This document shows, in pieces, positions 14,940-30,625 of a stretch of 64,000 nucleotides of DNA. The notes under the pieces were generated by a model. It was given only the letters and a program-made list of their open reading frames with translations. It made no database searches and was not told the origin of the DNA. Source of the DNA: Pseudomonas linyingensis (GTDB taxonomy: Bacteria > Pseudomonadota > Gammaproteobacteria > Pseudomonadales > Pseudomonadaceae); contig NZ_FNZE01000003.1 in assembly GCF_900109175.1 (NCBI RefSeq), forward strand, positions 1 through 64,000. Direction: 5' to 3'. The stretch's first letter is position 1. Each line of letters begins with the position of its first letter. The position numbers and the translations under genes are program-made.

Positions 14940-14970
14940 ACGCCCGATCCCGTAAAGTCGGGCGTTTGTT
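14940..14970 (+). terminator. dnaE terminator overlapping a possible accA promoter
   Basis: An 8-base perfect inverted repeat (14940-14947 and 14958-14965) with a 10-base loop is followed by a T-rich stretch (TTTGTT), consistent with a moderate intrinsic terminator for dnaE. The loop and first stem base contain TAAAGT (14953-14958). With TCGACC at 14930-14935 and a 17-base spacer this matches a sigma-70 promoter moderately (4/6 at -35). Confidence 0.5.
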
Positions 14971-15010
14971 CCATGAGCCGACCCGCAACCAGCTCTCCAC
15001 GGATGCCTGC

Positions 15011-15961
15011 ATGAACCCGAATTATCTGGATTTCGAACAGCCGATCGCCGACCTGCAAGCCAAGATCGAAGGCCTGCGCATGGTGGGCAACGACAACGAG
15101 TTGAACATCAGCGACGAGATTGCCCGTCTCCAGGACAAGAGCCAGTCGCTGACCCAGAGCATCTTCAGCAATCTGACCAGCTGGCAGATCGCGCGCCTGG
15201 CCCGGCATCCGCGTCGTCCCTACACCCTGGACTACATCCAGCACATCTTCGGCGAGTTCGACGAGCTGCATGGCGATCGCCACTTCTCCGACGATGCCGC
15301 GATCGTCGGCGGCGTCGCCCGTCTGGACGACAAGCCGGTGATGATCATCGGTCACCAGAAGGGCCGTGACGTACGCGAGAAGGTGCGCCGCAACTTCGGC
15401 ATGCCGCGTCCGGAAGGCTACCGCAAGGCCTGCCGCCTGATGGAAATGGCCGAGCGCTTCAAGCTGCCGATCCTGACCTTCATCGACACCCCCGGCGCCT
15501 ACCCGGGCATCGATGCCGAGGAGCGTGGCCAGAGCGAGGCCATCGCCTGGAACCTGCGCGTCATGGCGCGCCTGAAGACCCCGATCATCGCCACCGTGAT
15601 CGGCGAAGGCGGCTCCGGCGGTGCGCTGGCCATTGGCGTCTGCGACCAGCTGAACATGCTGCAGTACTCCACCTACGCGGTGATCTCGCCGGAAGGCTGC
15701 GCCTCGATCCTCTGGCGCACCGCCGAGAAGGCGCCGGAAGCCGCCGAGGCAATGGGCGTGACCGCCGAGCGCCTGAAGAACCTGGGCATTGTCGACCAGA
15801 TCATCCCCGAGCCGCTGGGGGGTGCCCACAGCAACCCGGCCGCGATGGCCGAGACCCTGCGCCAGTCGCTGAACCAGCAGCTGGAGATGCTCGGCAAGTA
15901 CGACACCAAGGAGCTGCTGGATCGCCGCTATCAGCGCCTGATGAGTTACGGCGTGGCCTGA
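15011..15961 (+). CDS. accA: Acetyl-CoA carboxylase carboxyltransferase subunit alpha
   Basis: 316 residues, the family length. It contains the glycine-rich [12 protein letters not shown] motif and the [15 protein letters not shown] segment of the biotin carboxyl carrier and acyl-CoA site. With AccD it transfers CO2 from carboxybiotin to acetyl-CoA to give malonyl-CoA for fatty-acid synthesis. I chose the ATG at 15011 because the product then starts M-N-P-N-Y-L-D-F-E as in Pseudomonas; an in-frame ATG at 14966 lies in the hairpin region. Confidence 0.97.
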   Translation: MNPNYLDFEQPIADLQAKIEGLRMVGNDNELNISDEIARLQDKSQSLTQSIFSNLTSWQIARLARHPRRPYTLDYIQHIFGEFDELHGDRHFSDDAAIVGGVARLDDKPVMIIGHQKGRDVREKVRRNFGMPRPEGYRKACRLMEMAERFKLPILTFIDTPGAYPGIDAEERGQSEAIAWNLRVMARLKTPIIATVIGEGGSGGALAIGVCDQLNMLQYSTYAVISPEGCASILWRTAEKAPEAAEAMGVTAERLKNLGIVDQIIPEPLGGAHSNPAAMAETLRQSLNQQLEMLGKYDTKELLDRRYQRLMSYGVA

Positions 15962-15968
15962 TGCGCTG

Positions 15969-16057
15969 CCCCCTCTCCCGCCTGCGGTGGAGGGGGAGGA
16001 TAGGTGTTGTCGCCCTTATCCTCTTGCTTGGTCCCTCCTTCATGCCTGGGGGAGGGG
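15969..16057 (+). repeat. REP-like GC-rich inverted repeats between accA and tilS
   Basis: Just after accA lies a pyrimidine-purine palindrome (CCCCCTCTCCCGC at 15969-15981 against GCGGTGGAGGGGG at 15984-15996, two mismatches). A second smaller one follows (CCCTCC at 16033-16038 against GGAGGG at 16051-16056). This CCCTCTCCC-type palindrome is a common intergenic element in pseudomonads. It may also act as a transcript end for accA. Confidence 0.5.
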
Positions 16058-16088
16058 CTTCAGACTGCATCTCTCCGGGGTTGCCCCG

Positions 16089-17405
16089 ATGTCTCTCGAA
16101 ACCCGCCTGCTGCACGCTCTCGAACCCTGGCGCCAGGCGCCGGGCTGGACGCTCGCCTTCTCCGGGGGCCTCGACTCCACCGTCCTCCTGCACCTGCTGG
16201 CGCGTCTGCGCGAGCGGCAGGCGCTGCCGCCGATCTCCGCCATCCATGTCCATCACGGCCTGCAGGCTGTCGCCGACGCCTGGGTCGAGCACTGCCGTGC
16301 CCAGTGCGCCGCGCTGAATATCCCGCTCGTGGTGCGGCATGTGCAGGTCACCGCCGGCGCCAGTATCGAGCAGGCGGCGCGCGAGGCGCGCTATGCGGCC
16401 TTCGCCGAAGCGCTGGGGGGGGGCGATGTGCTGCTGGTGGCGCAGCATCGCGACGACCAGGCCGAAACCCTGCTGCTGCGCCTGCTGCGCGGCGCCGGCG
16501 TGCGCGGGCTGGCGGCGATGCCGGCAAGTCGGCCGCTGGCGAGCGGAACCCTGCTGCGTCCGCTGCTGGGTGTCGCTCGCGCCGAGCTGGAGGCCTGGGC
16601 GCGGGCGCAGGGGCTGCAGTGGATCGAGGATCCGAGCAATCGCGACACGCGCCTGGCGCGCAACTTCCTGCGCCACGAGATCCTGCCGCGACTGACCCAG
16701 TGCTGGCCGGCGGTCAGTGCCGTGCTGGCGCGCGATGCCGAGCAGCTGGCCGAGGCCGCTGCGCTGCTCGGCGAGCTGGCCGCGCTCGATCTGCAGGCGG
16801 CCGCTGCGCCGGCACAGCCGGACTGGCTGAGGCTGCCGTCGCTGCAGCTGGCGCCGCTGCTGGCGCTGTCCGAGGCGCGCCAGCGCAATGCCCTGCGCGA
16901 GTGGCTGCGTGCGCTGACCTTGCCGCCCGAGCGCGAGCACTGGGCCGGCTGGCGTGACCTGCGCGACGCCGCGGTCGATGCCGCGCCGCTCTGGCGTCTG
17001 GCGGGCGGCGAGCTGCGCCGCGCCGGCGGACGGCTGTGGTGGCTGAGCGGCGACTGGTTGCTGCCGCCGGCGGAGCCGGTGGTCGACTGGCTGGCACCGG
17101 AGCAGCCGCTGGCGCTGCCGGGCAATGGCCAGGTTAGGCTGGAAGGACAGGTGCCCGAGGGGCGACTGCAGATCCGCTACCGCCAGGGTGGCGAGGTGCT
17201 CGATCTGCCCGCTCGTGGCCATCGCGACCTCAAGCGTCTGCTGCAGGAAAGCGCGCTGCCGGCCTTCGTGCGCGGGCGTCTGCCGCTGCTGTATGCGGGC
17301 GAGGCGCTGGTCGCGGTGGCCAATCTCCCGCAGCTGCAGATGGCTGTCGCAACGCCGCTGCGGCTGCGCTGGTTGCCGCCGACCGGCGGTCCGGGTTTGA
17401 GCTGA
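16089..17405 (+). CDS. tilS: tRNA(Ile)-lysidine synthase
   Basis: 438 residues. The ATP-pyrophosphatase PP-loop SGGLDST (25-31) starts the N-terminal catalytic domain. The conserved HHGLQ segment, the ARxARY-type segment and the HRDDQAETLLLRLLRG motif follow, then substrate-binding C-terminal domains. TilS makes lysidine at C34 of the isoleucine tRNA that reads AUA and is essential. The frame is open from 15987 but the ATG at 16089 matches the family N-terminus. Confidence 0.95.
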   Translation: MSLETRLLHALEPWRQAPGWTLAFSGGLDSTVLLHLLARLRERQALPPISAIHVHHGLQAVADAWVEHCRAQCAALNIPLVVRHVQVTAGASIEQAAREARYAAFAEALGGGDVLLVAQHRDDQAETLLLRLLRGAGVRGLAAMPASRPLASGTLLRPLLGVARAELEAWARAQGLQWIEDPSNRDTRLARNFLRHEILPRLTQCWPAVSAVLARDAEQLAEAAALLGELAALDLQAAAAPAQPDWLRLPSLQLAPLLALSEARQRNALREWLRALTLPPEREHWAGWRDLRDAAVDAAPLWRLAGGELRRAGGRLWWLSGDWLLPPAEPVVDWLAPEQPLALPGNGQVRLEGQVPEGRLQIRYRQGGEVLDLPARGHRDLKRLLQESALPAFVRGRLPLLYAGEALVAVANLPQLQMAVATPLRLRWLPPTGGPGLS

Positions 17406-17422
17406 AAAGGGCTTTGCCGTAA

Positions 17423-21417
<3,995 letters not shown>

Positions 21418-21492
21418 GCTGTTTGCTGACGGTCGGGTCGCCCTCGGGTGCCCGGCCGCCAACAGCTGTTGTTCATAGGGGGCCTGACTCGA

Positions 21493-21771
21493 ATGCAAAA
21501 AGCCCACTGGCTGCTTGTCGTGCTCCTGCTGGTGCTGGGCGGTCTGCAGTATCGCCTGTGGTATGGGGATGGCAGCATCACCCAGAACCGTCTGTTGCTG
21601 GCGCAGATTGCCGAGCAGAAGAGCGAGAATAAGCAGCTGCTCGAACGCAATCGCATTCTTGAGGCCGAGGTCGTGGAGCTCAAGCGCGGCATGGAGACCG
21701 TCGAGGAGCGTGCGCGGCACGAGCTCGGCATGGTCAAGGACGGCGAAACCCTGTATCTGCTGAGCCAATGA
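21493..21771 (+). CDS. ftsB: Cell division protein FtsB
   Basis: 92 residues. One N-terminal transmembrane helix (about 5-22) is followed by a periplasmic coiled coil (30-70) with N-R-I-L-E-A-E-V heptads, and the conserved ERARHELGMVKDGETLY end. FtsB forms the FtsQ-FtsB-FtsL complex that activates septal peptidoglycan synthesis. The usual neighbours eno and ispD flank it, and its stop overlaps the ispD start. The ATG at 21448 upstream would add a polar tail before the membrane anchor and is less likely. Confidence 0.94.
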   Translation: MQKAHWLLVVLLLVLGGLQYRLWYGDGSITQNRLLLAQIAEQKSENKQLLERNRILEAEVVELKRGMETVEERARHELGMVKDGETLYLLSQ

Positions 21772-22484
21772 GCCTGACCCCCCTTCCCGAATTCTGGGCA
21801 GTCATCCCGGCTGCCGGCGTGGGTGCGCGCATGCGTGCCGATCGCCCGAAGCAGTACCTGCGCCTCGGTGAGCGCACGGTGCTGGAACACACCCTCGACT
21901 GCTTTCTCGGCCATCCAACCCTCAAGGGGTTGGTGCTCTGCCTGGCGGAAGACGACCCCTATTGGCCCGCGCTGGCCTGCTCCGGCGATCCGCGCATCGC
22001 GCGTGCCGCCGGTGGCTGCGAGCGCGCCGACTCGGTGCTCGCAGGCCTGCTGCACCTGCTCACCCTGGGCGCCCGCGAGGACGACTGGGTGCTGGTGCAC
22101 GACGCCGCCCGGCCCAACCTATCGCGCGACGACCTCAACCTGCTGCTCGGCGAGCTGGCCGAGGACCCGGTGGGCGGTCTGCTGGCCGTGCCCGCGCGCG
22201 ATACCCTCAAGCGGGCCGGCAAGGATGGTCGCGTGCGTGAAACCATCGATCGCAGCGTGATCTGGCAGGCCTATACCCCGCAGATGTTTCGTCTTGGCCA
22301 GTTGCACCGCAGTCTGGCCGATGCCCTGGTGTCGCGCGCCAATATCACCGACGAAGCCTCCGCCCTCGAGTGGGCCGGTCACGCCCCGCGGCTGATCGAA
22401 GGGCGCGCCGACAACCTGAAGATCACCCGCCCGGAGGATCTGGAGTGGTTGCGGCAGAGTTGGGCTGCGCGCGCAGGCAAATAG
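21768..22484 (+). CDS. ispD: 2-C-methyl-D-erythritol 4-phosphate cytidylyltransferase
   Basis: 238 residues of the nucleotidyltransferase fold. The N-terminal PAAGVGARMRADRPKQYL loop binds CTP and magnesium, HDAARP near residue 110 is the conserved active-site segment, and TDEASALE is near 205. It makes CDP-methylerythritol in the MEP pathway. It overlaps ftsB by four bases. In enterobacteria ispF follows directly; here ispF is 38 kb away. Confidence 0.97.
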   Translation: MSLTPLPEFWAVIPAAGVGARMRADRPKQYLRLGERTVLEHTLDCFLGHPTLKGLVLCLAEDDPYWPALACSGDPRIARAAGGCERADSVLAGLLHLLTLGAREDDWVLVHDAARPNLSRDDLNLLLGELAEDPVGGLLAVPARDTLKRAGKDGRVRETIDRSVIWQAYTPQMFRLGQLHRSLADALVSRANITDEASALEWAGHAPRLIEGRADNLKITRPEDLEWLRQSWAARAGK

Positions 22485-22628
22485 ATTTCCCCGGCTCGTT
22501 GTGCGGGTATTTCCCCCCGATTTCCCTTCGGCGCCTATGCTTGAACTATCGCGATGGCTTGGTTTGTGACGGCCGGGCTGGTTGGAAGCGAAGGGCGCTG
22601 GTAGCTTTGCCGGCTTTGATTTGAAAGG

Positions 22629-22653
22629 TGCCGCCTGCAAGCGGCATTTCGTT
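22629..22653 (+). terminator. Possible intrinsic terminator after ispD
   Basis: TGCCGC (22629-22634) and GCGGCA (22641-22646) form a 6-base stem with a 6-base loop, followed by TTTCGTTT. It lies late in the 189-base gap between ispD and the OmpA-like gene, only 27 bases before the latter. A TATGCT box at 22536-22541 could be a -10 element for the downstream gene, in which case the hairpin would be in that gene's leader. Confidence 0.45.
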
Positions 22654-22673
22654 TCGCTTAACTGGAATTGATC

Positions 22674-23402
22674 ATGTCTCTCTTCAAACCTGCAGCTTTG
22701 TTCCTGTGTGTTGCCCTGGCTGGTTGTGCCGGCAAGTCCGATCCGGCCGCCACTTCGCTGAAGGAGGGTGGCGCGCAGCAGGGCAAGGCGGAGCAGGCAG
22801 CTCAGATCGACAAGTTGAAGACTGCACCGGCAGAAAAGGAGAGCAGCTGGTGGTCGTTCGGCGGCAAGGACAAGGAGAAGGACAAGGCCGCCCAGACCAA
22901 GACGGCCAACAAGGCCGAGAGCGCCAAGGTCAGTCAGGCCTGGCTGGATGATTACGAGAAGCGCCTGCGCAGTGCGATGGCGGGCAGCAAGTTCGAGGTC
23001 GAGCGGCGTGGCGATGTGCTGGTCGTGGTGGCACCGGTCGACCCCTCGTTCAATCCGGACCGCCCGCACATGCTGCTGCCGGTCACCCTCGGGCCGCTGA
23101 GCCGGCTGGCCAAGCTGGTCGCGGCAGAGCCGCAGATGGCGGTGCTGGTGGTCGGTCATGCCGACAGCCGTGGTGACGCCGTGCTCAACCGCAAGCTGAG
23201 TCTGGAGCGGGCGCAGGCGATGGCGTCGATTTTCCGCATGAGCGGACTGAAAGGGGATCGCATGCTGCTGCGTGGCGTCGGCTCGGACAAGCCGCGGGCC
23301 ACCAACGACAGCGTCGCTGGCCGCGCCAGCAATCGACGCGTCGAGGTGCTGGTGACCGTGCGCGACGGCCTGTCGGCGCTGGTGGCGCAGAACGAGCGTT
23401 GA
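22674..23402 (+). CDS. OmpA-family lipoprotein
   Basis: 242 residues. A lipoprotein signal with lipobox L-A-G-C (lipidated C18) leads into a linker rich in K, A, E and Q (about 20-85). A C-terminal OmpA/MotB peptidoglycan-binding domain follows (about 115-240), with the VVGHADSRGD...N and LSLERAQAM motifs, where R-G and the two Asp residues contact diaminopimelate. It should anchor the outer membrane to peptidoglycan. The ATG at 22674 directly precedes the signal peptide; a TTG six bases upstream is also in frame. From memory an OmpA-like gene also precedes pdxH in P. aeruginosa. Confidence 0.85.
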   Translation: MSLFKPAALFLCVALAGCAGKSDPAATSLKEGGAQQGKAEQAAQIDKLKTAPAEKESSWWSFGGKDKEKDKAAQTKTANKAESAKVSQAWLDDYEKRLRSAMAGSKFEVERRGDVLVVVAPVDPSFNPDRPHMLLPVTLGPLSRLAKLVAAEPQMAVLVVGHADSRGDAVLNRKLSLERAQAMASIFRMSGLKGDRMLLRGVGSDKPRATNDSVAGRASNRRVEVLVTVRDGLSALVAQNER

Positions 23403-23487
23403 GTGGCGTCGTCGGCCTTGTCGCTGGCGTGCGGCAGGGCCGGGCAACGGTTAAGCTAGAAGCATTCATCGCTCAAGGAGTTCTGCA

Positions 23488-24135
23488 ATGACCCAGTCGC
23501 TTGCCGACATGCGCCGCGATTATGCCCGGGACGGTTTGTCCGAGGAGCTGGCGCCGCTGGAGCCGTTCGCGTTGTTCCACCGCTGGTTCGCCGAGGCGGT
23601 GCAGACCGAGCAGCTGCCGGTGGAGGCCAATGCGATGACCCTGGCCACGGTCGATGCCGAGGGCCAGCCGCATTGTCGCGTGCTGTTGCTCAAGGCATTG
23701 GATGCCCGCGGCTTCACCTTCTTCACCAACTACGACAGCGCCAAGGGCGAGCAGCTGCTCAGCAATCCGCGTGCCGCGATGACCTTCTTCTGGCCGACCC
23801 TGGAGCGCCAGGTGCGTATCGAGGGAGTGGTGGAGAAAGTGACGGCGGAAGAGTCCGATGCCTACTTCAAGGTGCGTCCGCTGGGCAGCCGCCTGGGTGC
23901 CTGGGCTTCGCCGCAGAGCCGGGTGATCGATGGGCGTGGCGAGCTTGAGCGGCTGATGACCGAAACCGAGCAGCGCTTCATGGAGACCGCGCCGCACTGT
24001 CCCGAGCACTGGGGCGGCTATCGTCTGCTGCCGCAGCGCATCGAATTCTGGCAGGGGCGACCGAGCCGGCTGCACGACCGCCTCAACTATCGCCTGGAGG
24101 AGGGCGGCTGGCTGCGCGAGCGTCTGGCGCCCTGA
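23488..24135 (+). CDS. pdxH: Pyridoxamine/pyridoxine 5'-phosphate oxidase
   Basis: 215 residues of the FMN split-barrel family. Conserved stretches are [24 protein letters not shown] (FMN site), [22 protein letters not shown] and the C-terminal RLHDR-x-x-Y plus W-x-x-x-R-L-x-P ending. It oxidises PNP or PMP to pyridoxal 5'-phosphate using O2. CAAGGAG lies eight bases upstream of the ATG. It is convergent with a small membrane-protein gene, with a 26-base gap. Confidence 0.97.
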   Translation: MTQSLADMRRDYARDGLSEELAPLEPFALFHRWFAEAVQTEQLPVEANAMTLATVDAEGQPHCRVLLLKALDARGFTFFTNYDSAKGEQLLSNPRAAMTFFWPTLERQVRIEGVVEKVTAEESDAYFKVRPLGSRLGAWASPQSRVIDGRGELERLMTETEQRFMETAPHCPEHWGGYRLLPQRIEFWQGRPSRLHDRLNYRLEEGGWLRERLAP

Positions 24136-24161
24136 CGAGCGCGGGCGCCGAGCTGGCCGTG

Positions 24162-24401
24162 TCAGGCGGTCGGGCGATATGCCGCGGCAGCCTGCTCCAG
24201 CCATGCCGCCAGTGCCTTGCGCTTGATGCCCTGGCTCTTGGCATCCTGCAGGCGGGCGAGCATGTAGTCGCGCTTGGCCGGGTCGTTGCCGGCCAGCGAC
24301 AAGGCCAGATCGCGGTCGGTCCAGCGCTGGATTCGCTTGTACAGCCACCAGTGGAAGTACAAACCGGTTACAGTGGTAATGAAGATGATGAAGTAGTCCA
24401 T
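24162..24401 (-). CDS. Small conserved membrane protein of unknown function
   Basis: 79 residues: one N-terminal transmembrane helix (about 3-22, rich in F, I, T and Y), then a basic, charged cytoplasmic tail with K-R-I-Q-R-W and a predicted helical end. The start at 24401 has AAGGAG at the right distance (antisense of CTCCTT at 24408-24413); the frame is open further upstream to 24482, but that part overlaps the divergent promoter region. I do not recognise a named family. It is divergent from the SlyB-like gene. Confidence 0.7.
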   Translation of the reverse strand: MDYFIIFITTVTGLYFHWWLYKRIQRWTDRDLALSLAGNDPAKRDYMLARLQDAKSQGIKRKALAAWLEQAAAAYRPTA

Positions 24402-24500
24402 ATCGGGCTCCTTGGAAGGCGTGCTCACCCTAGCCGATCGCATCGCGGCGGAAAAGCGCCGGGGAGGCCGGTGGGACGACAAGTATATTGGAGAGCAGTC

Positions 24501-24962
24501 ATGCGCAAATCAGCAGTGTTCCTGGGTCTGGCCATTGCAGCCCTCGCGGCAGGGGGCTGCGCTTCCAAGCTCACTGGCGATACCTATAGCCGCGACGAGG
24601 CGCGCGCCGTGCAAACCGTGCGCATGGGGACCATCGCCGCGCTGCGGCCGGTGCGCATCGAGGGAACCAAGACGCCGATCGGTGCCGGCGCTGGTGCCGT
24701 GGTCGGCGGCATCGGTGGCAGCACGGTTGGCAGCGGCCGTGGCAGTGCCGTGGCCGCGGTGATCGGTGCCGTGGCCGGTGGCCTGCTGGGCGCGGCGACC
24801 GAAGAGGGCTTCACCCGCACCCAGGGCGTGGAAATCACCATCCGTGAAGACGACGGCGCCATGCGCGCCTACGTGCAGGAAGTCTCCGAAGGCGAAATCT
24901 TCCGCGTCGGCGATCGGGTCCGCGTCCTGACCGTCAATGGCACCAGCCGCGTGGCTCACTGA
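24501..24962 (+). CDS. slyB: SlyB-like glycine-zipper outer-membrane lipoprotein
   Basis: 153 residues. The lipoprotein signal has A-G-G-C at the cleavage site (C20). A glycine-zipper region follows (about 55-100, repeated G-x-x-x-G such as GAGAGAVVGGIGG), then a C-terminal beta-rich part. This is the SlyB/Pcp layout, a small outer-membrane lipoprotein that stabilises the membrane under stress; in other bacteria it responds to Mg2+ limitation. The ATG at 24501 has GGAGAG at 24490-24495. Confidence is high for the family and lower for the exact symbol. Confidence 0.82.
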   Translation: MRKSAVFLGLAIAALAAGGCASKLTGDTYSRDEARAVQTVRMGTIAALRPVRIEGTKTPIGAGAGAVVGGIGGSTVGSGRGSAVAAVIGAVAGGLLGAATEEGFTRTQGVEITIREDDGAMRAYVQEVSEGEIFRVGDRVRVLTVNGTSRVAH

Positions 24963-25040
24963 AGCCCACTGCTGCTGAGTCCAGCCTGCCCATGCCCGGC
25001 TTTTCGGCCAGTGCCGAGAGTCGGGCAATCGTGCTCTTAA

Positions 25041-25233
25041 AACCTTTGCAAACATTTTTACGGGGGCGCTAGTCGCGCTGGGCATTATGCTGTGCGGCTT
25101 CTGTGCAGGGATACGGGTGCCCCTTGGCCTAAATCCGGCATTTTGTACGTGAGCACGACCGCTGTCGTCGCCCTCTGCAAGGCGGGCGGTAACGGGAGGG
25201 CTGTCGGTATGGGAATGGAATAGTGAGGAAGAG
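25041..25233 (+). other. Long leader region before the mrp operon
   Basis: The 271-base gap between slyB and mrpA starts AT-rich (TTGCAAACATTTTTA at 25047-25061). It then holds several inverted repeats, including ACGAC-CGCT-GTCGT and CGCC-N8-GGCG shortly before the mrpA ribosome site. A CATTAT box near 25083 might be a -10 element, although no good -35 is seen. The rest could form a structured 5' leader of about 130 bases. I found no match to a riboswitch consensus I know. Confidence 0.35.
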
Positions 25234-28031
<2,798 letters not shown>

Positions 28032-28032
<1 letters not shown>

Positions 28033-28361
28033 TGGAGGCGCTGTTCGCCCTCACCCTGGGTATCCTGACCGCCAGCGGCGTGTACCTGCTGCTGCGTGCG
28101 CGGACCTTTCCGGTGGTCATGGGCCTGACCCTGATCTCTTACGCAGTCAATCTGTTCCTGCTGGCCATGGGCCGGCTGAGTACCGGTATTCCGGCAATCA
28201 TCGGTCAGAGTCAGAGCTATACCGATCCGCTGCCGCAGGCGCTGGTGCTGACCGCCATCGTCATCGGCTTCGCCATGACCGCCTTCGTCGTGGTCCTGGC
28301 GCTGCGCAGTGTCGGTGAGACCAAGACCGACCACGTCGACGGCCAGGAGCGCAGGCCATGA
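28032..28361 (+). CDS. mrpC: Na+/H+ antiporter subunit C (MrpC)
   Basis: 109 residues with three membrane helices, homologous to complex I NuoK. It carries the V-M-G-L-T-L-I-S-Y-A-V-N segment of helix 2 and ends in a short charged tail. Its start shares one base with the mrpA stop and its end overlaps mrpD by four bases, indicating translational coupling in the Mrp complex. Confidence 0.93.
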
Positions 28362-29866
28362 ATCACGCGCTGATCCTGCCGATCCTGCTGCCGATGTTCA
28401 GCGGCTGCCTGCTGCTGCTCGGCGGCCGCCTGCTCGCCATCAACGGGCAGCGGACCCTGTCGCTGCTCGCCACCCTCGCACTGCTGCCGCTGGCCGGCGT
28501 GCTGGTGGCGCAGGCGGCGACCGGGCCTCTGCAGGTCTATGCCCTGGGCAACTGGGTGGCACCCTTCGGCATCGTCCTCGTGCTCGACCGCCTGAGCGCG
28601 CTGCTGCTGCTGGTGACTGCGCTGCTGGCGCTGTTCGCGCTGCTCTACGCCGTGCGTGGCGACGATCAGCGCGGCGCCAGCTTCCACGCGCTGTTCCAGT
28701 TCCAGCTGATGGGCATCAACGGTGCCTTCCTCACCGGCGACCTGTTCAACCTGTTCGTGTTCTTCGAGATCCTGCTGATTGCCTCCTACGCGCTGCTGGC
28801 GCATGGCGGCGGGGCCGAGCGGGTGAGGGCGGGTCTGCACTATGTGGTGCTCAACCTGGTCGGCTCCTCGCTGTTCCTGATCGCCCTCGGCCTGCTGTAT
28901 GGCATCGCCGGCACCCTGAACATGGCCGACCTGGCGCGCGCCGTGGCCGAGGCCGGTCCTCAGCAGGCGCCCCTGCTCGGCGCCGCCGGTCTGCTGCTGC
29001 TGGTGGTGTTCGGCCTCAAGGCGGCGATGCTGCCGCTGTACTTCTGGTTGCCGCGCGCCTACGCCAGCGCCTGTGCGCCGGTGGCGGCGCTGTTCGCGAT
29101 CATGACCAAGGTGGGCGTCTACGCCATCCTGCGGGTGTTCATCCTCATCTACGGCGAGCGCGCCGGGCTGCTCACCCAGCTGGCCCAGGAATGGCTGTGG
29201 CCGCTGGCTCTGCTGACCCTGGTGCTCGGCGTGCTGGGGGCGCTGGCCGCCTGCAGTCTGTCGCGCCTGCTGGCCTACCTGGTGGTGGTCTCGGTCGGCA
29301 CCCTGCTGGCCGGCGTGGCGCTGGATACGCCGCAGGCGCTCAGCGCCACCCTGTACTACCTGCTGCACAGCACTTGGATTGCCGGCGGCATGTTCCTGCT
29401 CAGCGACATGATCGCCCGCCAGCGCGGCGGCAAGGGGGTGCGCCTGGAAGCGGGGCCGGCGCTGCTGCAACCGCAGCTGCTCGGCGGGCTGTTCTTCCTC
29501 GGCGCCATCGGCATCGTCGGTCTGCCGCCGTTCTCCGGCTTCCTCGGCAAGCTCATGCTGCTGCGCGCGGTACCACCGGGCATGGACGGCGCCTGGCTGT
29601 GGGCGCTGGTGCTGCTGGGCAGCCTGGGCAGCCTGGTGGCGCTGAGTCGCGCCGGCAGCGTGCTGTTCTGGCGCGCCGGACGGATCACCCTCGGCAGTGC
29701 CGAGCGTGACGGCGGCCGCCTGTTCGCCGCGGTCGGCCTGCTGGCGCTGAGTCCGCTGCTGGTGCTGTTCGCCCAGCCGGTGACCGGCTATCTGGACGCC
29801 ACGGTGCTCCAGCTCAAGGACGTCGAGGACTACCAGACCCTGATCCTGCACGGAGGTGGCCAATGA
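28358..29866 (+). CDS. mrpD: Na+/H+ antiporter subunit D (MrpD)
   Basis: 502 residues with about 14 membrane helices, homologous to complex I NuoN/NuoM. Conserved features include FFEILLIASYALLAHGGG, with the functional glutamate on helix 5, GLKAAMLPLYFWLPRAYASA on helices 7-8 and GLPPFSGFLGK near 390. It is an antiporter-like pump subunit of the Mrp complex. It overlaps both mrpC and mrpE by four bases. Confidence 0.95.
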   Translation: MNHALILPILLPMFSGCLLLLGGRLLAINGQRTLSLLATLALLPLAGVLVAQAATGPLQVYALGNWVAPFGIVLVLDRLSALLLLVTALLALFALLYAVRGDDQRGASFHALFQFQLMGINGAFLTGDLFNLFVFFEILLIASYALLAHGGGAERVRAGLHYVVLNLVGSSLFLIALGLLYGIAGTLNMADLARAVAEAGPQQAPLLGAAGLLLLVVFGLKAAMLPLYFWLPRAYASACAPVAALFAIMTKVGVYAILRVFILIYGERAGLLTQLAQEWLWPLALLTLVLGVLGALAACSLSRLLAYLVVVSVGTLLAGVALDTPQALSATLYYLLHSTWIAGGMFLLSDMIARQRGGKGVRLEAGPALLQPQLLGGLFFLGAIGIVGLPPFSGFLGKLMLLRAVPPGMDGAWLWALVLLGSLGSLVALSRAGSVLFWRAGRITLGSAERDGGRLFAAVGLLALSPLLVLFAQPVTGYLDATVLQLKDVEDYQTLILHGGGQ

Positions 29867-30363
29867 TGGCGCGCTGCTGGCCCCATCCCCTGCTCAGCCT
29901 GTTCCTGCTGGCCACCTGGCTGCTGCTGGTCAACGACCTCGGCATCGGCCACTGGCTGCTGGGCGGCTTTCTCGGCTGGGCCATTCCGCAACTGACCCAG
30001 GCGTTCTGGGTGCGCACGCCGCGGGTCAGTCGGCCGCTGAAGCTGGTCGGCTTCCTGCTGATGGTGGTGGGCGACATCGCCGTCGCCAACCTGCAGGTGG
30101 CGCGACTGATCCTCAGCCCGACCCGCCGCCTGCACCCGGCCTTCGTCGAGGTGCCGATGGAGCTGGATGACGAACTGGCGCTGACCATCCTCGCCAGCGT
30201 CATTACCCTGACGCCCGGTACGGTCTCGGCCGACTTGTCTGACGATCGGCGCACCCTGCTGGTGCATGGCCTCGACGTGGGCGACGAGGCCGAGCTGGCC
30301 GCGTCGATCAAGAGCCGCTACGAGGCGCCGCTGAAGGAGATCTTCGCATGCTCGACTACGTGA
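29863..30363 (+). CDS. mrpE: Na+/H+ antiporter subunit E (MrpE)
   Basis: 166 residues. Two or three N-terminal membrane segments are followed by a cytosolic part with the family motif L-T-I-L-A-S-V-I-T-L-T-P-G-T (about 106-119). MrpE helps assemble the complex. The ATG overlaps the mrpD stop, and the 3' end overlaps mrpF by 16 bases. Confidence 0.93.
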   Translation: MMARCWPHPLLSLFLLATWLLLVNDLGIGHWLLGGFLGWAIPQLTQAFWVRTPRVSRPLKLVGFLLMVVGDIAVANLQVARLILSPTRRLHPAFVEVPMELDDELALTILASVITLTPGTVSADLSDDRRTLLVHGLDVGDEAELAASIKSRYEAPLKEIFACSTT

Positions 30364-30617
30364 TCCCGCTGTGCCTGGTGCTCATGAGCCTGTCCGTGCT
30401 GCTGACCGTGGTGCGGCTGATCAAGGGGCCGGACCTGCCGGACCGGGTGCTGGCGCTGGATACCCTGTACATCAACGCCCTGGCGCTGATCGTGCTGTTC
30501 GGCATCTGGCTCGGCTCCGGGCTGTTCTTCGAGGCCGCGCTGCTGATCGCGGTCATGGGTTTCGTCAGTACCGTCGCGGTGGCCAAGTACCTGCTGCGCG
30601 GCGACATCATCGAGTGA
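30348..30617 (+). CDS. mrpF: Na+/H+ antiporter subunit F (MrpF)
   Basis: 89 residues with three membrane helices. The family segment RLIKGPDLPDRVLALDTL between helices 1 and 2 carries the conserved aspartates, and the end is V-A-V-A-K-Y-L-L-R-G-D. It is a small subunit needed for sodium transport. It begins inside the last codons of mrpE. Confidence 0.93.
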   Translation: MLDYVIPLCLVLMSLSVLLTVVRLIKGPDLPDRVLALDTLYINALALIVLFGIWLGSGLFFEAALLIAVMGFVSTVAVAKYLLRGDIIE

Positions 30618-30625
30618 GGTAGACC

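Noticed and set aside
25081-25233. Fluoride or manganese riboswitch in the mrp leader
   Set aside because: I compared it with the conserved cores I remember and found no match; it is kept only as an unclassified leader.
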